Notes: a model not told the origin generated them from the letters alone. 64,000 bases of DNA from Streptomyces sp. H39-S7 (GCF_027158205.1 NZ_JAPVLU010000035.1:40320-104319); one strand, 5' to 3'. Shown: positions 50,889-60,722, numbered from the stretch's first letter. Numbers and translations are program-made.

Positions 50889-52316
50889 TCAGTGGGTCAT
50901 CGGTTCGGTGGCGAACGGGGACGGCGCGGCCAGGGCCCGGGCGACGAGCGCTTGGGCGGCGCCGGTGTAGGCCGTGGGGTCGAGGAGGTTCTCCAGGGTC
51001 CTGTCGTCGAGACAGCGGGCGACTTCCGGGTGCTCGCGCAGGACGTCGGCCAGCGGCCGCCCCTCCCGGACCACGGTCTGCGAGGCGTCGCTGAGCAGTT
51101 CCTTGGCCCGGGCCCGGCCCAGGTGCGGGGCAAGGACCGCCGCCAGCCGTTCGGTCACCACCTGGCTGCCGGTGAGCGCCAGGTTCTCGCGCATGCGGCC
51201 GGGGCTGACGACCAGCCCGCCGGCGAGTTCGGCGGCCGTGTGGGCGGCGCCGCCGGTCAGCCGCAGGCTTTCGCGCAGCAGCAGCCATTCGGCGTGCCAG
51301 GGGCCGGCGGAGCGTTCGTCCTCGGAGATCAGGCACTGGGTCAGTCCGGTGGCCAGCAGCGGGACCTGCAGGGCTGCGCTGCGGATCAGGGTGGCCAGTA
51401 CGGGGTTGCGTTTGTGGGGCATCGCCGAGGAGCTGCCGCGTCCGGCGACGGCGGGTTCCGTGACCTCGCCGATCTCGGTCCTGGTCAGCACCTGTACATC
51501 GGCGGCGATCTTCCCCAGCGCCCCGGCGGTGAAGGCCAGGGCCGCCGCCACGTCCGCGACGGGGGTGCGCAGCGCGTGCCAGGGCAGGACCGGGCGGGCC
51601 AGCGAGGTCTCGGCGGCGAACCGGTCGACGAGCAGGTCGAGATAGCGGTCGGGGTCGTCCGGCGGGCCATCGGGCGTCGCGTACTCCAGGTAGCCGGCCA
51701 GGGTGCCTGCCGCGCCGCCGAGCGACACCGGCAGTGTCCGCTCCACGGCGCGCAGCCGGGCTCCGGCGTCCAGGACCAGCGCCCGCCATCCGGCGGCCTT
51801 GAGGCCGAAGGTGGTGGGCACCGCGTGGAGGGCCAGGGTGCGGCCCGCCATGACGGTGCTCCGGTGCTCTCCGGCGAGGCCGGCCAGGGCGGCGGCGGTC
51901 CGCTCCAGGTCGGCGCCGATCAGCCGCAGCGCGTCACGGCACACCAGCATGACGCCGGTGTCCAGAACGTCCTGGCTGGTCGATCCCCGGTGGACGTATT
52001 CGGCCGCGGCGGGGTCGGTGGCCGCGACCGCCGCGGTGAGGGCCTGAACGAGGCCGACGACGGGGTTGGCGGTCTCCCGGCAGGCCAGGGCCAGAGAGCG
52101 CAGGTCCATCCGCTCGGCGCGGGCGGAGCGGGTGATCGCCTCGGCGGCCCGCGCGGGCATCGTCCCCAGCGCCGCCTGGGCGCGGGCCAGCGCCGCCTCC
52201 GCGTCGAGCATCGCCTGTAGCCAGGCGCGGTCGCAGACCGCCTCCTCGACGGGGACGCCGACTCGCACCGGTGACAGCAGCCCGCTGTCGGTCCCGCCGT
52301 CGAATCCCTCACTCAT
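50889..52316 (-). CDS. creD: Nitrosuccinate lyase-like protein (fumarase/aspartase superfamily)
   Basis: 475 residues. Superfamily signatures: STSQDVLDTGVMLVCRD, TLALHAVPTTFGLK and the flexible loop GRGSSSAMPHKRNPVLATL (catalytic Ser in the GSSxMPxKxN motif). Alone this would suggest adenylosuccinate lyase or 3-carboxymuconate cycloisomerase, but it overlaps by four bases with a CreE-like oxygenase. In cremeomycin biosynthesis the CreE/CreD pair oxidises aspartate to nitrosuccinate and splits it to nitrous acid and fumarate. I therefore assign CreD by context; sequence identity to CreD was not checked. Complete; cytosolic; expected tetramer. Confidence 0.82.
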   Translation of the reverse strand: MSEGFDGGTDSGLLSPVRVGVPVEEAVCDRAWLQAMLDAEAALARAQAALGTMPARAAEAITRSARAERMDLRSLALACRETANPVVGLVQALTAAVAATDPAAAEYVHRGSTSQDVLDTGVMLVCRDALRLIGADLERTAAALAGLAGEHRSTVMAGRTLALHAVPTTFGLKAAGWRALVLDAGARLRAVERTLPVSLGGAAGTLAGYLEYATPDGPPDDPDRYLDLLVDRFAAETSLARPVLPWHALRTPVADVAAALAFTAGALGKIAADVQVLTRTEIGEVTEPAVAGRGSSSAMPHKRNPVLATLIRSAALQVPLLATGLTQCLISEDERSAGPWHAEWLLLRESLRLTGGAAHTAAELAGGLVVSPGRMRENLALTGSQVVTERLAAVLAPHLGRARAKELLSDASQTVVREGRPLADVLREHPEVARCLDDRTLENLLDPTAYTGAAQALVARALAAPSPFATEPMTH

Positions 52317-54289
52317 GACGCCACCTCCGCCAGGCCGCCGTCGTAGTGGTCGGCGGCGGACCCGGCCCGTGCGGGGACGAGGGCCAGGACCGCGTGGGCG
52401 ATGGCGTCGGAGTCGCCGAGTGTCACGGAGTTGACGCCGGGCCGGATGCCGGCCGCCGTCACCCAGTGGACGGATTCGGTGGGCACGCCGTATGCGAAGC
52501 GGCGGGGGTGGGCGCGGCCGTGGACGTCCACCGTCCGGTAGGGGCGTTCCGTGACGGCCAGGCCGCCGGTCTCGTACTCGGTGCCGCAGCTTCCCTCCAG
52601 CCGGTACGGGGCCGCCTGTCCGCTGGTGAGCAGGTGGCGCAACAGGGCGTCCCCGGTGCGCCGGAGATCGGGTTCCGGCAGCCGGGCCTCGATGAGGACG
52701 GTCGAGCGGACGGGTTCCGTGTCGAGGGTCTTGGAGACGGCCACGAACGCGGGGTGACTGCCGGTGTCGATGCCGATCTCCAGGTCCGGGCCGATGATCT
52801 CCACCACTCCGGCCTCGATCAGGGCCCGCAGTTCCTCGATGCGGGAGACGGGCGGGCCGATGGACAGGTACGCGTTGAGCGGGGTGTACCAGCCCTGGAG
52901 GTCGTCGCGGTAGGAGTTGCCCTCCAGGCCGCCGTGGTCGACCGCGAGCCGGATCTCGTTGCGCAGATCCCGCAGGACGTCCAAGGCCGCCTTGAGCGGT
53001 CCGTTGAGGTTGCCGGCCCTGGCGTCGCGCACGTCCTGCGCCAGGTGGTCGAGCAGCCAGTCACGGAAGGAGTGACGATCGTCGAACCGGCGCTCCGCGA
53101 AGGGCCGGGAGAGGGCTTTCCAGTTCCACCGCTCGGATTCGGCGATACCGAAGTCGTCGAGCAGGAGCCGTTCGCTCTCGCCGGCCGGCGCCCCCAGGTA
53201 GCGGCGGACGAAACCCAGGGCGGCGGATGCCTGGCCGCGCGCGGTCAGCAGCGTCTCGTAGTAGACGCTCTCGACCTCCTTGGCGATCAGCGGCCACAGG
53301 TCCGTTCCGAAGTGGACGCGATCGGCATCGACGGCGCGGCGGCGCAGCCGGCCGATCGTCAGCGGGGTGAGGACCCGGGGGATGTGCCGTCCGTGCGCTC
53401 CCTTCTCGTTCTCGCCGCGCGCGTGGTACGGCATGCCGCGCCGGGAGCCGGCCCGGATGTGCGGCTCATGTCCCGACGGGTGGTAGACGAGGGTGCCGTC
53501 GTCCCGGTGTTCGAAGGCGCCGCCGCGGCCGCGGGTGAGCAGTGCCATCTGGTCGAAGAAGTTCAGCCCCAGGCCCCGGACCAGGACGGTCTGTCCGGCC
53601 TTGACGGCGCACAGGTCGAGGTCGGCGGGGTTGGCCGGGCCCTGGTACGTCAGGCCGTGGGCGGAGGCGGTACGGGCCCACTCCTCCTGGCGTTCGGTCG
53701 GGCGGGACGGTACGTGTCCCTGGGCCAGGACGACGGCGTCCAGTCCTGCCAGCAGGCTGCCGTCGGCCAGGGTGAGGGTCTGCGAGCCGCCGGGGACACC
53801 GCCGGTGTCCTCCAGCGCCACGGCCCGCGTGCGGTGTTCACGCACGGTGCAGTGATCCGGCGCCTGGTCCCTCACCTGCTGGTAGACGTCCGCGAGGTAG
53901 CGGCCGTAGAAGGCACGGGTGGGGTACGAGTCGGGGGCGAGGTCACGGGCCTCGGCCCGGGTGCGGTCGTCGTAGCGGCCCGTCCTGCCGCCCAGAACGG
54001 CGGACTTGGCCCATTCGTACAGGCTGGGGCCGTGTTCGACGGGGCCGTCCATCTCCACGCTGTCGTCCGTGAAGACGGTGACCTGCGAGGCGACGGTGTT
54101 CATCAGCAGCAGCGGGGACTGTGTGGTCCGCCAGACCCGCCCGGGGCCGGGCGGGAAGGGGTCGACGACGTGGATGACGACGGATCGGTGGGACGGGCGG
54201 GCGCGTTCGTTGGCGCAGAGCCGTTCCAGGACCGACAGTCCGCGCGGTCCGGCGCCTACTACGCAGATTTCCAGGTCTCGGGCTGTCAT
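52313..54289 (-). CDS. creE: Aspartate N-oxygenase-like FAD protein (CreE type)
   Basis: 658 residues. The N-terminal dinucleotide motif is CVVGAGPRGLSVLERL, the signature of the large FAD/NAD(P)-binding family to which CreE belongs. Other blocks: VDPFPPGPGRVWRTTQSPLLLMNTVASQVT, LVRGLGLNFFDQMALLTRGRGG and the C-terminal ESVHWVTAAGIRPGVNSVTLGDSD. The predicted reaction is three-step oxidation of the L-aspartate amine to nitrosuccinate using FAD, NADPH and O2. Overlaps both neighbours by four bases (ATGA), so stoichiometric expression with creD is likely. Confidence 0.85.
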   Translation of the reverse strand: MTARDLEICVVGAGPRGLSVLERLCANERARPSHRSVVIHVVDPFPPGPGRVWRTTQSPLLLMNTVASQVTVFTDDSVEMDGPVEHGPSLYEWAKSAVLGGRTGRYDDRTRAEARDLAPDSYPTRAFYGRYLADVYQQVRDQAPDHCTVREHRTRAVALEDTGGVPGGSQTLTLADGSLLAGLDAVVLAQGHVPSRPTERQEEWARTASAHGLTYQGPANPADLDLCAVKAGQTVLVRGLGLNFFDQMALLTRGRGGAFEHRDDGTLVYHPSGHEPHIRAGSRRGMPYHARGENEKGAHGRHIPRVLTPLTIGRLRRRAVDADRVHFGTDLWPLIAKEVESVYYETLLTARGQASAALGFVRRYLGAPAGESERLLLDDFGIAESERWNWKALSRPFAERRFDDRHSFRDWLLDHLAQDVRDARAGNLNGPLKAALDVLRDLRNEIRLAVDHGGLEGNSYRDDLQGWYTPLNAYLSIGPPVSRIEELRALIEAGVVEIIGPDLEIGIDTGSHPAFVAVSKTLDTEPVRSTVLIEARLPEPDLRRTGDALLRHLLTSGQAAPYRLEGSCGTEYETGGLAVTERPYRTVDVHGRAHPRRFAYGVPTESVHWVTAAGIRPGVNSVTLGDSDAIAHAVLALVPARAGSAADHYDGGLAEVAS

Positions 54290-55977
54290 ATCCGCTCCGC
54301 GGTCAGGGGCCGTCCGGCCCCGGTAACCCGTTCCACCAGGTCGCCCGGGTCGGTGGGCAGTTGGTTTCCGCGCCAGGCGACGTGCTGGTCGGGCCGGACG
54401 AGGACCAGGTCACGTTCGTAGAGGTCACGGGCGGGCCGGTCCTCGACGTCCAGGATCTGTAAGGGCATGCCGTGCGCCTGGGCCGCCGCGAGCAGCGGTT
54501 TGCCGCTCGGGGGTTCGGGGCCCAGCCGCAGCAGGGTGTAGCCGGGGGTGAAGCGGTCGAACAGGGAGCTGCCCTGTCCGTGCCAGTCGTCCAGCCACAG
54601 GTGGGGGGTGCGGCCGCCGGGGACGCTCGTCGGGAGGTACAGGCCCCAGGGGTCGCCCGGGATCTCGGCGTCCGCGTCGGGGGCGATGATCGGGGATCCG
54701 TCGTAGCGGACGCCGAGCTGGACCCCGATGGAGTCCGTGCGTTCGCCGTGGCAGCGCAGTTGGCCCCCGACCCGGTCGCGGACCTCCACGCCCTCGGGGG
54801 TGTCGGTGTCCAGGGCCGCCGGGCGCTCGATCCCCGCCATCGCGGTGTGGAGTTCGCGTGCTGCCGCGGTGTTGCGCAGGGCGATCGGCCGGCGTTCGCT
54901 GCCGTACGTCGCGAGCAGGTCGGGGCCGCCCCAGCCCTGGAGGACGGCGGCGAGTTTCCAGGCGAGGTTGGCGGCGTCGTCGACCCCGGTGTTGAGGCCG
55001 AACCCGCTGTCCGGGGTGGGGTGCGCGGAGTTCCCCGCCAGCAGGACCCGCCCTTTGACGAATCGTTCCGCCACCAGGGCCGCGCCGGGCGCCCAGGCGG
55101 TGTGGCTGAGCACCTCGACGGGCAGGTCGGTGCCGGCCGCCCGCCGGACCAGGTCGGTGAGCCGGGCCGCGTCGGCGGTGTCCGGGTCCACCGAACTGGT
55201 CAGCAGGGAGAACTCGTCCTCACCGTTCAGCGCGATCAGGTTCGCGACGAGGTCGGCGTTCATCGCCCAGTAGCTCCCGGCGGGCCGTCCGAAGAGCACC
55301 TCGCGGTGGAAGGTGGGCAGGCGCAGGTGCGCCGTTGTCGCCCGGGGCGCGGTGCCCGGCCGGCCGGGGGCCTCTGCGGCGGGAATCCCGTAGCGGATGC
55401 CCAGCTGCTGCTGGACGAAGTCGGGTCCCTTGTCGCTGACGACGGCGTACCGGGCGGTCCACTGCTCGTCGGGGCGGCCCGGGTACCCGGTGCGGACGCG
55501 CACCTGCCCGGCGTCCTGGTCGAGCCCGGTGATCCGGGGGCCTTCGTGCAGGGTGATGTTGGGGCGGGTCCCGGCGTGTTCGCGGAGGAGGTGTCCGACG
55601 GATGTCTGGTCGGCGCGGTGCACCGGCTCGGGCAGTTGGTCCGTTCGGGACGCGATCGCGACCTGCCGCAGCCGCTGGGTGGGGGTGGGCTGCGGCAGCC
55701 GCGACAGTTCGGGGCTGTTGTACCGGGTGAAGTACGCGATGTCGGTGGGGTGGCCGCCGGGCAGGCCGAGGCGTCGGATCGGGCCGGAGACGCCCAGCCG
55801 CCGGTAGTGCTCCATCGTCCGCGCGTCGTGAGTGGTGCCGCGCGGCTCGCCGCGCCGGGGCCGGCCGGTGCCGAAGACGGTGCTGGGGATGCCGTGGTGG
55901 TCGAGGAAGAGGGCGAGCATCAGGGCGACCGGTCCGCCGCCGACGATGGCGACGGGGGTCCGCAGGCGTTCACACAT
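54286..55977 (-). CDS. Aromatic FAD monooxygenase with altered GD motif
   Basis: 563 residues of the phenol-hydroxylase/UbiH-like flavin family. GxGxxG is in VAIVGGGPVALMLALFLDHHG. The second FAD motif, usually GDAAH, reads LLAGNSAHPTPDSGFGLNTGVDDAANLAWKLA, so the FAD-ribityl-binding Asp is replaced by Asn near residue 315. The DG motif region (AVVSDKGPDFVQQQLGI) also lacks the usual DG. The C-terminal thioredoxin-like domain is present. Its ATG follows directly after the TAG of the gene upstream. It probably hydroxylates or oxidises the aromatic intermediate, but the two changes make flavin use uncertain. Confidence 0.85.
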   Translation of the reverse strand: MCERLRTPVAIVGGGPVALMLALFLDHHGIPSTVFGTGRPRRGEPRGTTHDARTMEHYRRLGVSGPIRRLGLPGGHPTDIAYFTRYNSPELSRLPQPTPTQRLRQVAIASRTDQLPEPVHRADQTSVGHLLREHAGTRPNITLHEGPRITGLDQDAGQVRVRTGYPGRPDEQWTARYAVVSDKGPDFVQQQLGIRYGIPAAEAPGRPGTAPRATTAHLRLPTFHREVLFGRPAGSYWAMNADLVANLIALNGEDEFSLLTSSVDPDTADAARLTDLVRRAAGTDLPVEVLSHTAWAPGAALVAERFVKGRVLLAGNSAHPTPDSGFGLNTGVDDAANLAWKLAAVLQGWGGPDLLATYGSERRPIALRNTAAARELHTAMAGIERPAALDTDTPEGVEVRDRVGGQLRCHGERTDSIGVQLGVRYDGSPIIAPDADAEIPGDPWGLYLPTSVPGGRTPHLWLDDWHGQGSSLFDRFTPGYTLLRLGPEPPSGKPLLAAAQAHGMPLQILDVEDRPARDLYERDLVLVRPDQHVAWRGNQLPTDPGDLVERVTGAGRPLTAERI

Positions 55978-57822
55978 CTAGTCACGCCCTCCCGGCCGTA
56001 CCGCGTCGCGCGCACCGCGCGCCAGCGCGAGGTCGAGCGCCGCCCCGAGAGCGGCGGCGGGCCGCGCCTGCCCCACCAGCCAGCGCATCGCGACGTAGCC
56101 GTCCGGGCGGACCAGGACCGCTCCGTCGTCGTCGTGACCACGCAGCTCCGTCCAGGCGCCGTCGTCGTCCCAGGGCCCGTCACCGGTCCCGACGGCGTAC
56201 GCGGTGACCGGGACACCGCAGGTGTCCGCCAGTTCCTCGACGGCGGCAAGCCAAGGGGCACCCTCGGAGCCGGCGAGCAGCAGGAAAGGCCCGCGTCCGG
56301 TGTGCAGATGGTGGGTGGAGACGCGCCGCCCGCCGTGCCGCAGCCAGGCGTGCGGCAGCCGGGACCCCGGGCGGGCGTCCTGGACGTGTTCGAGGCCGAG
56401 CGGGTCCTGTTCGGGGCGCTCGGTGCCGTCGTCACCGACGAAGCCGGCGTCACCGTAGTCGTAGCCCATCTCCAGACCCAGGTGTTCGGTGGTGATCCGG
56501 TTGGTGGCGAAGTACTCGCGCTGCACCGCCCGCCGGGTCGCGCCGTCCGGGGTGTCGGAGAACAGCGCGGTCATCTGGGCCCGGTTCCACTCCGGACGCG
56601 CTCCCTGCACCACCCCGGTGCCCGAGGTGAACGCGATCTGGTTGAACAGCGAGAACAGCGCCCGCTCGACGACCCGTTCGGCCACCGGGCGGCGCTCCGC
56701 CTCGTAGCTGTCGAGCAGCACGGAGTCGGCCCGCCCTTCGAGGACGTGGGCGAGTTTCCAGGCGAGGTTGTGAGCGTCCTGCACACCGGTGTTGAGGCCG
56801 AGGGCGCCGGACGGCGGATGACGGTGGGCGGCATCCCCGACGAGGAAGACCCGGCCGGAGCGGAAGTGCTCGGCGACCGTGCCCTCCACCGGCCAGCGGC
56901 TGATGCTGCGGACGTCCATGGCGTGGTCGTCGGGGAGCTTCAGGGTGCGGCGCACCATCTTGACGATCGTCTCGTCGTCGAGTGCGGCGGCTCCCTGGGC
57001 GCCCGGCGGCCGGGAGAACATCAGCGTCCACTCCTCGGAGTGCCGCCCCCACCGGCGCGGTCCCATCGGCACCACTCCGCAGTGCTCCAGCGTCCCGTCG
57101 TCCGACAGGCTCGACACGCGGTTGACGACCGCGTCGTCGTACGGGATGAACTCCGAGAAGTCGGCCCGCACATGCAGGTTGATCCACTCCAGGAACGTCG
57201 GGGTGCCCGTCATGCGGATGCCACGCAGCCGGCTGACGGTCTTGCCGCCGTCGGCGGCGACGACGTACCCGGCCCGCACCCGGAAGGTCCGGTCGGCGGT
57301 GCGGTCCAGCACGGTGGCCGTGACCCCGTCCGCGTCCTCCTGGAGGTCGACCAGCTCGTGGTGGAAGAGCAGGTGTCCGGGCGCCCGTTCCTCCGCGTGC
57401 CGGCGCAGCAGCGGCTCCAGCCACCGCTGGCCGAGGTTGGCGTGCGGGTAGGCGGAGGCACGGGCGTAGCGTTCGGCCAGTTCACCGCCGCCGTACGCGC
57501 TGGTGCGGTGGAGCACCTTGCGGTCGTAGGGCTCGTCGCCGCCGAGGCTGGACAGCCACACCATCGCCCCGCAGTTCTCCTGCGGCGCGCCTTCGCGGTA
57601 GATGTCATCGGCCACGCCCAGCTGCCCGAAGACCTCCATGGTGCGGGCGTTGAGGATGTGCGCCTTCGGCAGCGTGGAGGTGCCGGGGTGGCGTTCGACG
57701 AGCAGGGAGCGGACGCCGAGCCCGGACAGGGCCAGGGAGGCGGTGAGGCCCGACCCGCCTCCGCCCACGATGAGTACGGGGGTGTGCCGGTCGGCCGGAT
57801 CGGGTCGACGGGATGAGTTCAT
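55978..57822 (-). CDS. Aromatic-ring FAD monooxygenase (PheA/TfdB type)
   Basis: 614 residues. The FAD motifs are intact: VLIVGGGGSGLTASLALSGLG at the start, YVVAADGGKTVSRLRGI (DG motif) and VFLVGDAAHRHPPSGALGLNTG (GD motif). Thioredoxin-like C-terminal domain present. Among the two flavoenzymes this one is the better candidate for hydroxylating 3-amino-4-hydroxybenzoate at C2, as CreL is thought to do for cremeomycin. GTG 57825 and ATG 57822 are both possible; AAGGA six bases before the ATG favours 57822. Starts 46 bp after the methyltransferase stop. Confidence 0.88.
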   Translation of the reverse strand: MNSSRRPDPADRHTPVLIVGGGGSGLTASLALSGLGVRSLLVERHPGTSTLPKAHILNARTMEVFGQLGVADDIYREGAPQENCGAMVWLSSLGGDEPYDRKVLHRTSAYGGGELAERYARASAYPHANLGQRWLEPLLRRHAEERAPGHLLFHHELVDLQEDADGVTATVLDRTADRTFRVRAGYVVAADGGKTVSRLRGIRMTGTPTFLEWINLHVRADFSEFIPYDDAVVNRVSSLSDDGTLEHCGVVPMGPRRWGRHSEEWTLMFSRPPGAQGAAALDDETIVKMVRRTLKLPDDHAMDVRSISRWPVEGTVAEHFRSGRVFLVGDAAHRHPPSGALGLNTGVQDAHNLAWKLAHVLEGRADSVLLDSYEAERRPVAERVVERALFSLFNQIAFTSGTGVVQGARPEWNRAQMTALFSDTPDGATRRAVQREYFATNRITTEHLGLEMGYDYGDAGFVGDDGTERPEQDPLGLEHVQDARPGSRLPHAWLRHGGRRVSTHHLHTGRGPFLLLAGSEGAPWLAAVEELADTCGVPVTAYAVGTGDGPWDDDGAWTELRGHDDDGAVLVRPDGYVAMRWLVGQARPAAALGAALDLALARGARDAVRPGGRD

Positions 57823-57868
57823 CACGCTTCCTTCGGTTCGCGTTGTCGCGGGCCGCCCGGACTCCGGC

Positions 57869-58870
57869 CTATGCCGGTGCCGCGACCAGCAGGCTCGTTT
57901 CGAGGGCCATCGGGGTGACCGATTCCAGCCGCAGTCCGGCGCCGTCCAGGACGGACCCGTAGCCGTCCAGCGTGCGTTCCCGGCCGCCGGCGGCCATGAG
58001 CAGGTGGAGGTCCCACAACAGGGCCAACAGCCCGGAGCCGTCCGTGGGGATGACCCGCTCCACGATCAGCAGGCGGCCGGTGGCCGGCATCGCCTCGCGA
58101 ATGACGGAGAGCATCCGGACGCACCGTTCGTCGTCCCAGTCCTGCAGGACCCGGGAGAGCAGATAGACGTCCGCCCCGGGCGGGACCTTGTCGAAGACGT
58201 CACCGGCGACGGTCTGCCAGCGGTCGGACCCCACCGTGCTCCGGAGGTGCTCCCGCGCGACGGGCGTCATGTGCGGCAGGTCGAAGAGCACGCCGCGCAG
58301 CCGGGGGTACTCCCGCAGGACGGTGGACAGCAGCATCCCGCTGCCGCCGGCGACGTCGACGACGGTGCGGCAGGCGGTGAAGTCGTGGGCTTTCAGCACG
58401 TCGGGGAAGAACACGTTGCCGGCGTTCATCGCCTTCTGGAACTTCTCCCCCGCACCCGGTTCCGTCTCCAGGTAGCCGCGCAGCGGGGTGCCGAAGGCCA
58501 CGGCGAACCCGGAGGTTCCGGTGCGCAGGGCGGGGACCACCTGTCCCCAGGCGCGGTGGAACTCCTCGCCGTAGATCACCGCCATGTCGCGCATCGACCG
58601 TGGATCGTCCGAGCGCAGCAGTTCGCTGACCTCGGTGAGCCGGTAGCCGTCCGCGGTGTCCTCGAAGACGCCCATGGCGGTCGCCAGCCGCAGCAGTCGC
58701 TCGATGCCGTCCTCGTCGCAGCCGGCCGCCGCGGCGATCTTCGCGGCCGAGGTGTTCCCGGCGGCGATGTGGTCAGGAAGATGGAGTGCCGCGACCGCGT
58801 AGAGCGCTTGGGCCTGCCAAGCGCCGGTGAGGATGTCCACCACGCGGCGTGCGGGTTGCCCGTCGGCCAT
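57869..58870 (-). CDS. creN: SAM-dependent O-methyltransferase (CreN-like)
   Basis: 333 residues of the plant-type O-methyltransferase family 2. The N-terminal dimerisation domain is about 1-100, then the SAM site VVDVAGGSGMLLSTVL, FDLPHM, and LLSRVLQDWDDERCVRML with catalytic base region DWDDE/His. The usual acceptor is a phenolic hydroxyl. In a cremeomycin-type pathway it would methylate the 4-OH of an amino-dihydroxybenzoate. The 105 bp before it have no clear promoter. Confidence 0.85.
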   Translation of the reverse strand: MADGQPARRVVDILTGAWQAQALYAVAALHLPDHIAAGNTSAAKIAAAAGCDEDGIERLLRLATAMGVFEDTADGYRLTEVSELLRSDDPRSMRDMAVIYGEEFHRAWGQVVPALRTGTSGFAVAFGTPLRGYLETEPGAGEKFQKAMNAGNVFFPDVLKAHDFTACRTVVDVAGGSGMLLSTVLREYPRLRGVLFDLPHMTPVAREHLRSTVGSDRWQTVAGDVFDKVPPGADVYLLSRVLQDWDDERCVRMLSVIREAMPATGRLLIVERVIPTDGSGLLALLWDLHLLMAAGGRERTLDGYGSVLDGAGLRLESVTPMALETSLLVAAPA

Positions 58871-58975
58871 GTCGTCGAGCCTTTCGGTGGGTGGGTCTGC
58901 GTGAGGGGTTGCCGGACGGCCCTTGGTGAGGGCGCGGTGTCGGCGCGCCGCTGCGGGTCGCTGCCGGGCCGGGGC

Positions 58976-60709
58976 CTACGGCGTGGGCAGCCGCTGCCCG
59001 CGCCGGGCTGTGCCCGCTTCCGCCGCCCGGCTGAGCAGGTCCTGGTGTGCTGCGCGCAACTGCCGCTTGAGGACCTTGCCGGTCGGGCCGACCGGCAGGG
59101 CGCTGCGGTCCACGGCGATGACGAGGGCGCTCAGGGGTGCGAGTCCGCGCCCGGTCAGCGCCTCGTTGCAGCGGTTCAGCAGGACGGACGCGTCATGAGG
59201 ACCGGGTCCGGAGTCGGCGGCGAACAGGACGACGGCGGCGGGCCGCTGGGTCCCGGGAGCCTCGGGGTCGTCCACGGCGACGACCGCGGCGTCCAGCGCC
59301 TGGGTGGTGAGCAGTACCTCCTCCTCCAGGGGGAGGCTGTAGACGGGGCCGTCGGCGGTGCGGATCACGTCGGGTGTGCGGTCGAGGTGGTACCACTGGC
59401 CGTCGCCCCCGCGCCGGACGACGTCACCGGTCAGGAAGTAGCCGTTGCGCACGGACTCCTTGCCGAGGGCCGGGTCGTCCCAGTAGCCGGGGGTGATGCT
59501 GGGGGTGCGGACGCCGAGCAGTCCGGCTTCGCCGTCGGGCAGCCGCCGGCCCTGCTCGTCGAGGACCGCCGCGTCCTGCACGGCCTTGACGGGGCGGCCG
59601 ATGAGCCGCCCGAAGCCGGCCGACTGCGGGGTGAAGACCTGCTTGAACAGGACCATCCCCATCTCGGAGGAGCCCAGCCCGTCGACGTACGCGGAGCCGG
59701 CCAGTGCCTTTCCGCCGTCGCGGCGGGTGCCCAGCGCGGTCAGCGGGCGGATGTGGCGTTCGTGGGAGGCGTCTCCCATGCCGTTCCAGGTGTGGATGTG
59801 CCGGGCCGCGTCCGGGGTGATCCGGGAGGGGTCGATCTCGGCCAGGGTCAGCGGGAATCCCAGGACGAAGGTGGGGTGGAACCAGTTGACGGCCCGCGCG
59901 GCCGAGGCGCCGTCCGCCGCGTCCAGGATCAGCGTCGGGATGCCGAGCATGAGGGCCATGCTGAGGTAGCTGATGCCCGCCGAGTGGCTGTGCGGCAGCG
60001 TGGTCAGCATCCGGTCGGAGCGCAGTGAGGGAAAGGTCCACAGGCGTTCGCGCTTGCCGTCGAAGAACGACTGGTGGGTGAAGACCGGGGCCTTGGGCCG
60101 CCCGGTGGTCCCCGAGGAGTGCGAGATCATCACCAGGTCGTCGCGCCGGTGGCGGTACGGGAACCCGGTCAGCGGCGCGGGCGGCAGGGGGGCCGTCGCG
60201 TCGAGCCGTGCGATGTCCTCCGTCAGGACGGGCCGGTCCGGGGCCGCGTTCGGCAGCGACCAGGACTCGGCGCAACCGGCCAGCAGGTCCGCGTCGCCGA
60301 CCAGGAGTGTCGTGCGGGTGCGCCGGAAGTACTCGGCTGCCGTGCCCATGACCATGTTGGGGTTGCAGTGCACCGCGACCGCGCCGAGGCTGGTGATCGC
60401 TATGTGATGGAGCAGCCCGTACAGCCCGTCGCGGGTGAAGACCCCGACGTGGGTCGAGGGGCGCACCCCGTGGGTGCGGTACCAGTGGGCGTAGCGGATC
60501 GCGGCGATCCGGATGTCGTTGAGGGACACCCCCGGCATCTCGCCCCGGTCCCAGGCCGGTGACATGGTGTCGGGGTGGAACAGGATCGGCCGGTCCCGGT
60601 CCCGTGCGGTCCGCCAGGTGTGCCAGAAGAAGTCGCCCGCACCGAGCTGCCGGTCCGCCGTCAGGCGCAGGCGCTGGGTGACGGACCGATGGGTCCCGAG
60701 GATGTTCAT
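58976..60709 (-). CDS. creM: AMP-forming ligase, diazotase-like (CreM type)
   Basis: 577 residues of the ANL superfamily. P-loop: MISHSSGTTGRPKAPVFTH. Adenine motif: YVDGLGSSEMG. Hinge/C-terminal motif: YHLDRTPDVIRTADG, and the catalytic lysine in PVGPTGKVLKRQL. Fatty-acid-type ligase alone would be the default call. In cremeomycin CreM uses ATP and nitrite to turn the aryl amine into the diazo group, and the company of creE/creD supports that role. ATG 60709 has GAGG eight bases upstream and lies 13 bp after the ada-like stop; the frame extends to 60856 but overlaps that gene. Confidence 0.83.
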   Translation of the reverse strand: MNILGTHRSVTQRLRLTADRQLGAGDFFWHTWRTARDRDRPILFHPDTMSPAWDRGEMPGVSLNDIRIAAIRYAHWYRTHGVRPSTHVGVFTRDGLYGLLHHIAITSLGAVAVHCNPNMVMGTAAEYFRRTRTTLLVGDADLLAGCAESWSLPNAAPDRPVLTEDIARLDATAPLPPAPLTGFPYRHRRDDLVMISHSSGTTGRPKAPVFTHQSFFDGKRERLWTFPSLRSDRMLTTLPHSHSAGISYLSMALMLGIPTLILDAADGASAARAVNWFHPTFVLGFPLTLAEIDPSRITPDAARHIHTWNGMGDASHERHIRPLTALGTRRDGGKALAGSAYVDGLGSSEMGMVLFKQVFTPQSAGFGRLIGRPVKAVQDAAVLDEQGRRLPDGEAGLLGVRTPSITPGYWDDPALGKESVRNGYFLTGDVVRRGGDGQWYHLDRTPDVIRTADGPVYSLPLEEEVLLTTQALDAAVVAVDDPEAPGTQRPAAVVLFAADSGPGPHDASVLLNRCNEALTGRGLAPLSALVIAVDRSALPVGPTGKVLKRQLRAAHQDLLSRAAEAGTARRGQRLPTP

Positions 60710-60722
60710 CCGTGTGCCTCTC

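Noticed and set aside
50889..52316. Housekeeping adenylosuccinate lyase (purB)
   Set aside because: Superfamily motifs fit, but four-base overlap with a CreE-like oxygenase and the absence of purine genes favour nitrosuccinate lyase.
57602..60028. 808-codon plus frame across the methyltransferase and ligase genes
   Set aside because: Gly/Val/Arg-rich shadow frame; both minus-strand genes have intact motifs and ribosome sites.
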